Shown piece after piece: positions 5,832 through 7,078 of a stretch of DNA of 7,078 nt (positions are counted from its first letter, which is position 1; each line of letters begins with the position of its first letter). The stretch lies in assembly GCA_003155705.1 (NCBI GenBank), contig PMEC01000241.1:10030-17107 (forward strand), in the 5' to 3' direction. Source of the DNA: Bacteroidales bacterium. Its GTDB lineage: Bacteria > Bacteroidota > Bacteroidia > Bacteroidales > VadinHA17. The notes below the pieces were generated by a model, which saw nothing but the letters and a program-made list of their open reading frames with translations, made no database searches and was not told the DNA's origin. A program made the translations under genes and the position numbers.

Positions 5832-7078
5832 ATGAAAAGTTCATTATTTAAGTCTATCATCATGTCATTTCTGATCATTTTAACCTTTTATACTTCATAT
5901 GGTCAGCAAATTGGATGGCGAGGACCGGACAGGTCTGGTATTTATAAAGAAACCGGATTAATGAAGAGCTGGCCATCATCAGGCCCGACTCTTTTGTGGG
6001 AAGCAACTGGAATCGGAAAAGGTTATTCCAGCCCTACTGTGACAAAAGATGCTATTTATATTACCGGAAGCAAGGGTGATAATGACGTACTCGTAGCTTT
6101 TACCCAGGATGGCAAGAAATTATGGGATGCTGAATACGGAAGTATGACAAAAGGTGTAAGTATGCCTGAAAGCCGTTGCACTCCGACCGTTTATAATGGG
6201 AAGATATATGTAACCAGCGGTCAGGGAGTACTTACATGTTATAATATAGATGGGAAACCCCTCTGGACATTAAATTATTATCAAAAGTATAACGCACAAG
6301 TTCCCCGGTTTGGAATATCTGAATCACCATTGATTGTTGATAATAAGGTAATTGTAACTCCGGGAGGAAACGTTGCTGCAATGGTTGCCTTAAATGTTGA
6401 TGACGGAAAAGTTGTATGGGAAACAGCTCCATTAAATGAAGGCACACAATATACTAATCCGTTACTGGTTGAGGAAAAGGGAATCAAAGCAATCATAACT
6501 CATACTCAAACATATATTATTGCCGTAAATGCAAAAGATGGTAAGCTTATCTGGAAGTTTGATTTTGGCTCTGTAAATGATGACGGGAAAGGAAATAAGA
6601 ATTATATAAATACGCCAATTTATCGTGATGGTTATCTCTTTGCTGCTAATGGTTACAAACAAACTGCTGCAAAAATCAAGGTAAGCTTTGACGGCACTCA
6701 ACCAACGCTGGTTTGGAAGAACCCGGAAATAAATCCTCATGTTGGTGGAATGGTACTGATTGGGAATTATATCTATAGTTCAACTCATGACACTAACTCA
6801 AAAGGAAGATGGATCTGCGTTGACTGGACAACAGGAAAGACCGCCTGGATATTCGATTGGTTTAATAAAGGTGCAGTAATATCTGCCGAGGGATTGCTTT
6901 ATATCATTGATGAAAAAGCCGGTAATGTCGGACTAGTAAGACCCAATGGTGAAAAGTTTGACCTGGTAAGCTCGTTTCAATATACAAAAGGTGATGGACC
7001 CTTTTGGGCACATCCTGTAATAGATAAAGGAAGACTTTTCGTCAGACATGGTGATTACATGGCTGTATATTCTGTAAA
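5832..7078 (+). CDS. Secreted PQQ-like beta-propeller protein (3' end outside window)
   Basis: The frame is open from ATG at 5832 to the right edge (415 codons, no stop). The last visible segment, FVRHGDYMAVYSV, looks like the final propeller strand, so little is probably missing. Residues 1-24 are a signal peptide (hydrophobic IIMSFLIILTFY, then TSYG before QQ). The mature start IGWRGPDRSGIYKETGL is the WRGP-type opening common in secreted PQQ-like repeat proteins of Bacteroidota and Planctomycetes. Blade motifs ending in Trp recur: DGKKLW (93-98), DGKPLW (140-145), DGKVVW (191-196), DGKLIW (236-241) and TGKTAW (334-339), with related PTLLW (52-56) and PTLVW (291-295). This fits a 7-8 bladed propeller of the PQQ_2/BamB-like fold. 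Enzyme activity is not implied: I do not see convincing quinoprotein dehydrogenase active-site features, and no cofactor or cytochrome gene is nearby. Divergent placement suggests, but does not prove, a link with the sulfatases. Confidence 0.92.
   Translation, partial: MKSSLFKSIIMSFLIILTFYTSYGQQIGWRGPDRSGIYKETGLMKSWPSSGPTLLWEATGIGKGYSSPTVTKDAIYITGSKGDNDVLVAFTQDGKKLWDAEYGSMTKGVSMPESRCTPTVYNGKIYVTSGQGVLTCYNIDGKPLWTLNYYQKYNAQVPRFGISESPLIVDNKVIVTPGGNVAAMVALNVDDGKVVWETAPLNEGTQYTNPLLVEEKGIKAIITHTQTYIIAVNAKDGKLIWKFDFGSVNDDGKGNKNYINTPIYRDGYLFAANGYKQTAAKIKVSFDGTQPTLVWKNPEINPHVGGMVLIGNYIYSSTHDTNSKGRWICVDWTTGKTAWIFDWFNKGAVISAEGLLYIIDEKAGNVGLVRPNGEKFDLVSSFQYTKGDGPFWAHPVIDKGRLFVRHGDYMAVYSV

Noticed and set aside
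6232..6740. Three overlapping minus-strand open frames inside the propeller gene
   Set aside because: They are antisense to a continuous PQQ-like repeat protein and resemble no protein family.

Overview
The window looks like a chromosomal segment of a carbohydrate-degrading member of the Bacteroidota. The evidence is a run of secreted serine-type sulfatases, start codons preceded by A/T-rich leaders without a Shine-Dalgarno box, moderate-to-low GC, and short repeat families in every gap between the sulfatases. The phylum assignment is inference. Planctomycetes and Verrucomicrobia relatives also carry many sulfatases, but the leaders and base composition fit Bacteroidota better.

Layout. Positions 1-5666 hold four family S1 (formylglycine-dependent) sulfatase genes, all on the minus strand. 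In transcription order they are an arylsulfatase with a 'GKWGLG' variant site (5666-4227), a second sulfatase (4110 or a downstream start, to 2491), an arylsulfatase A-like enzyme (2341-869), and an N-acetylglucosamine-6-sulfatase-like enzyme that starts at 800 and runs off the left edge. The three gaps between them (68, about 116-191 and 149 bp) contain repeats: 10-11 bp periodic CACAGAG tracts in two gaps, a CCGGTAGC/TATCGG palindrome embedded in one tract, and a pair of convergent GC-rich hairpins in the third. A 165 bp A/T-rich divergent intergenic region follows. A plus-strand gene for a secreted PQQ-like beta-propeller protein (5832 to the right edge) completes the window.

How the genes may work together. 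All four sulfatases carry an apparent N-terminal export signal and keep the metal-binding and nucleophile positions with Ser (not Cys) as the residue to be converted to formylglycine. Export of four enzymes from different subfamilies suggests stepwise desulfation of a complex sulfated glycan (glycosaminoglycan, mucin or algal polysaccharide). They would depend on an anaerobic sulfatase-maturating radical SAM enzyme, which is not in this window. No SusC/SusD pair, glycoside hydrolase, polysaccharide lyase or regulator is visible, so the substrate cannot be named. I see no clearly new system. The most notable points are the Ser/Cys-transposed maturation motif in the first gene, the His-to-Gly site in the fourth, and the nested repeats in the gaps.
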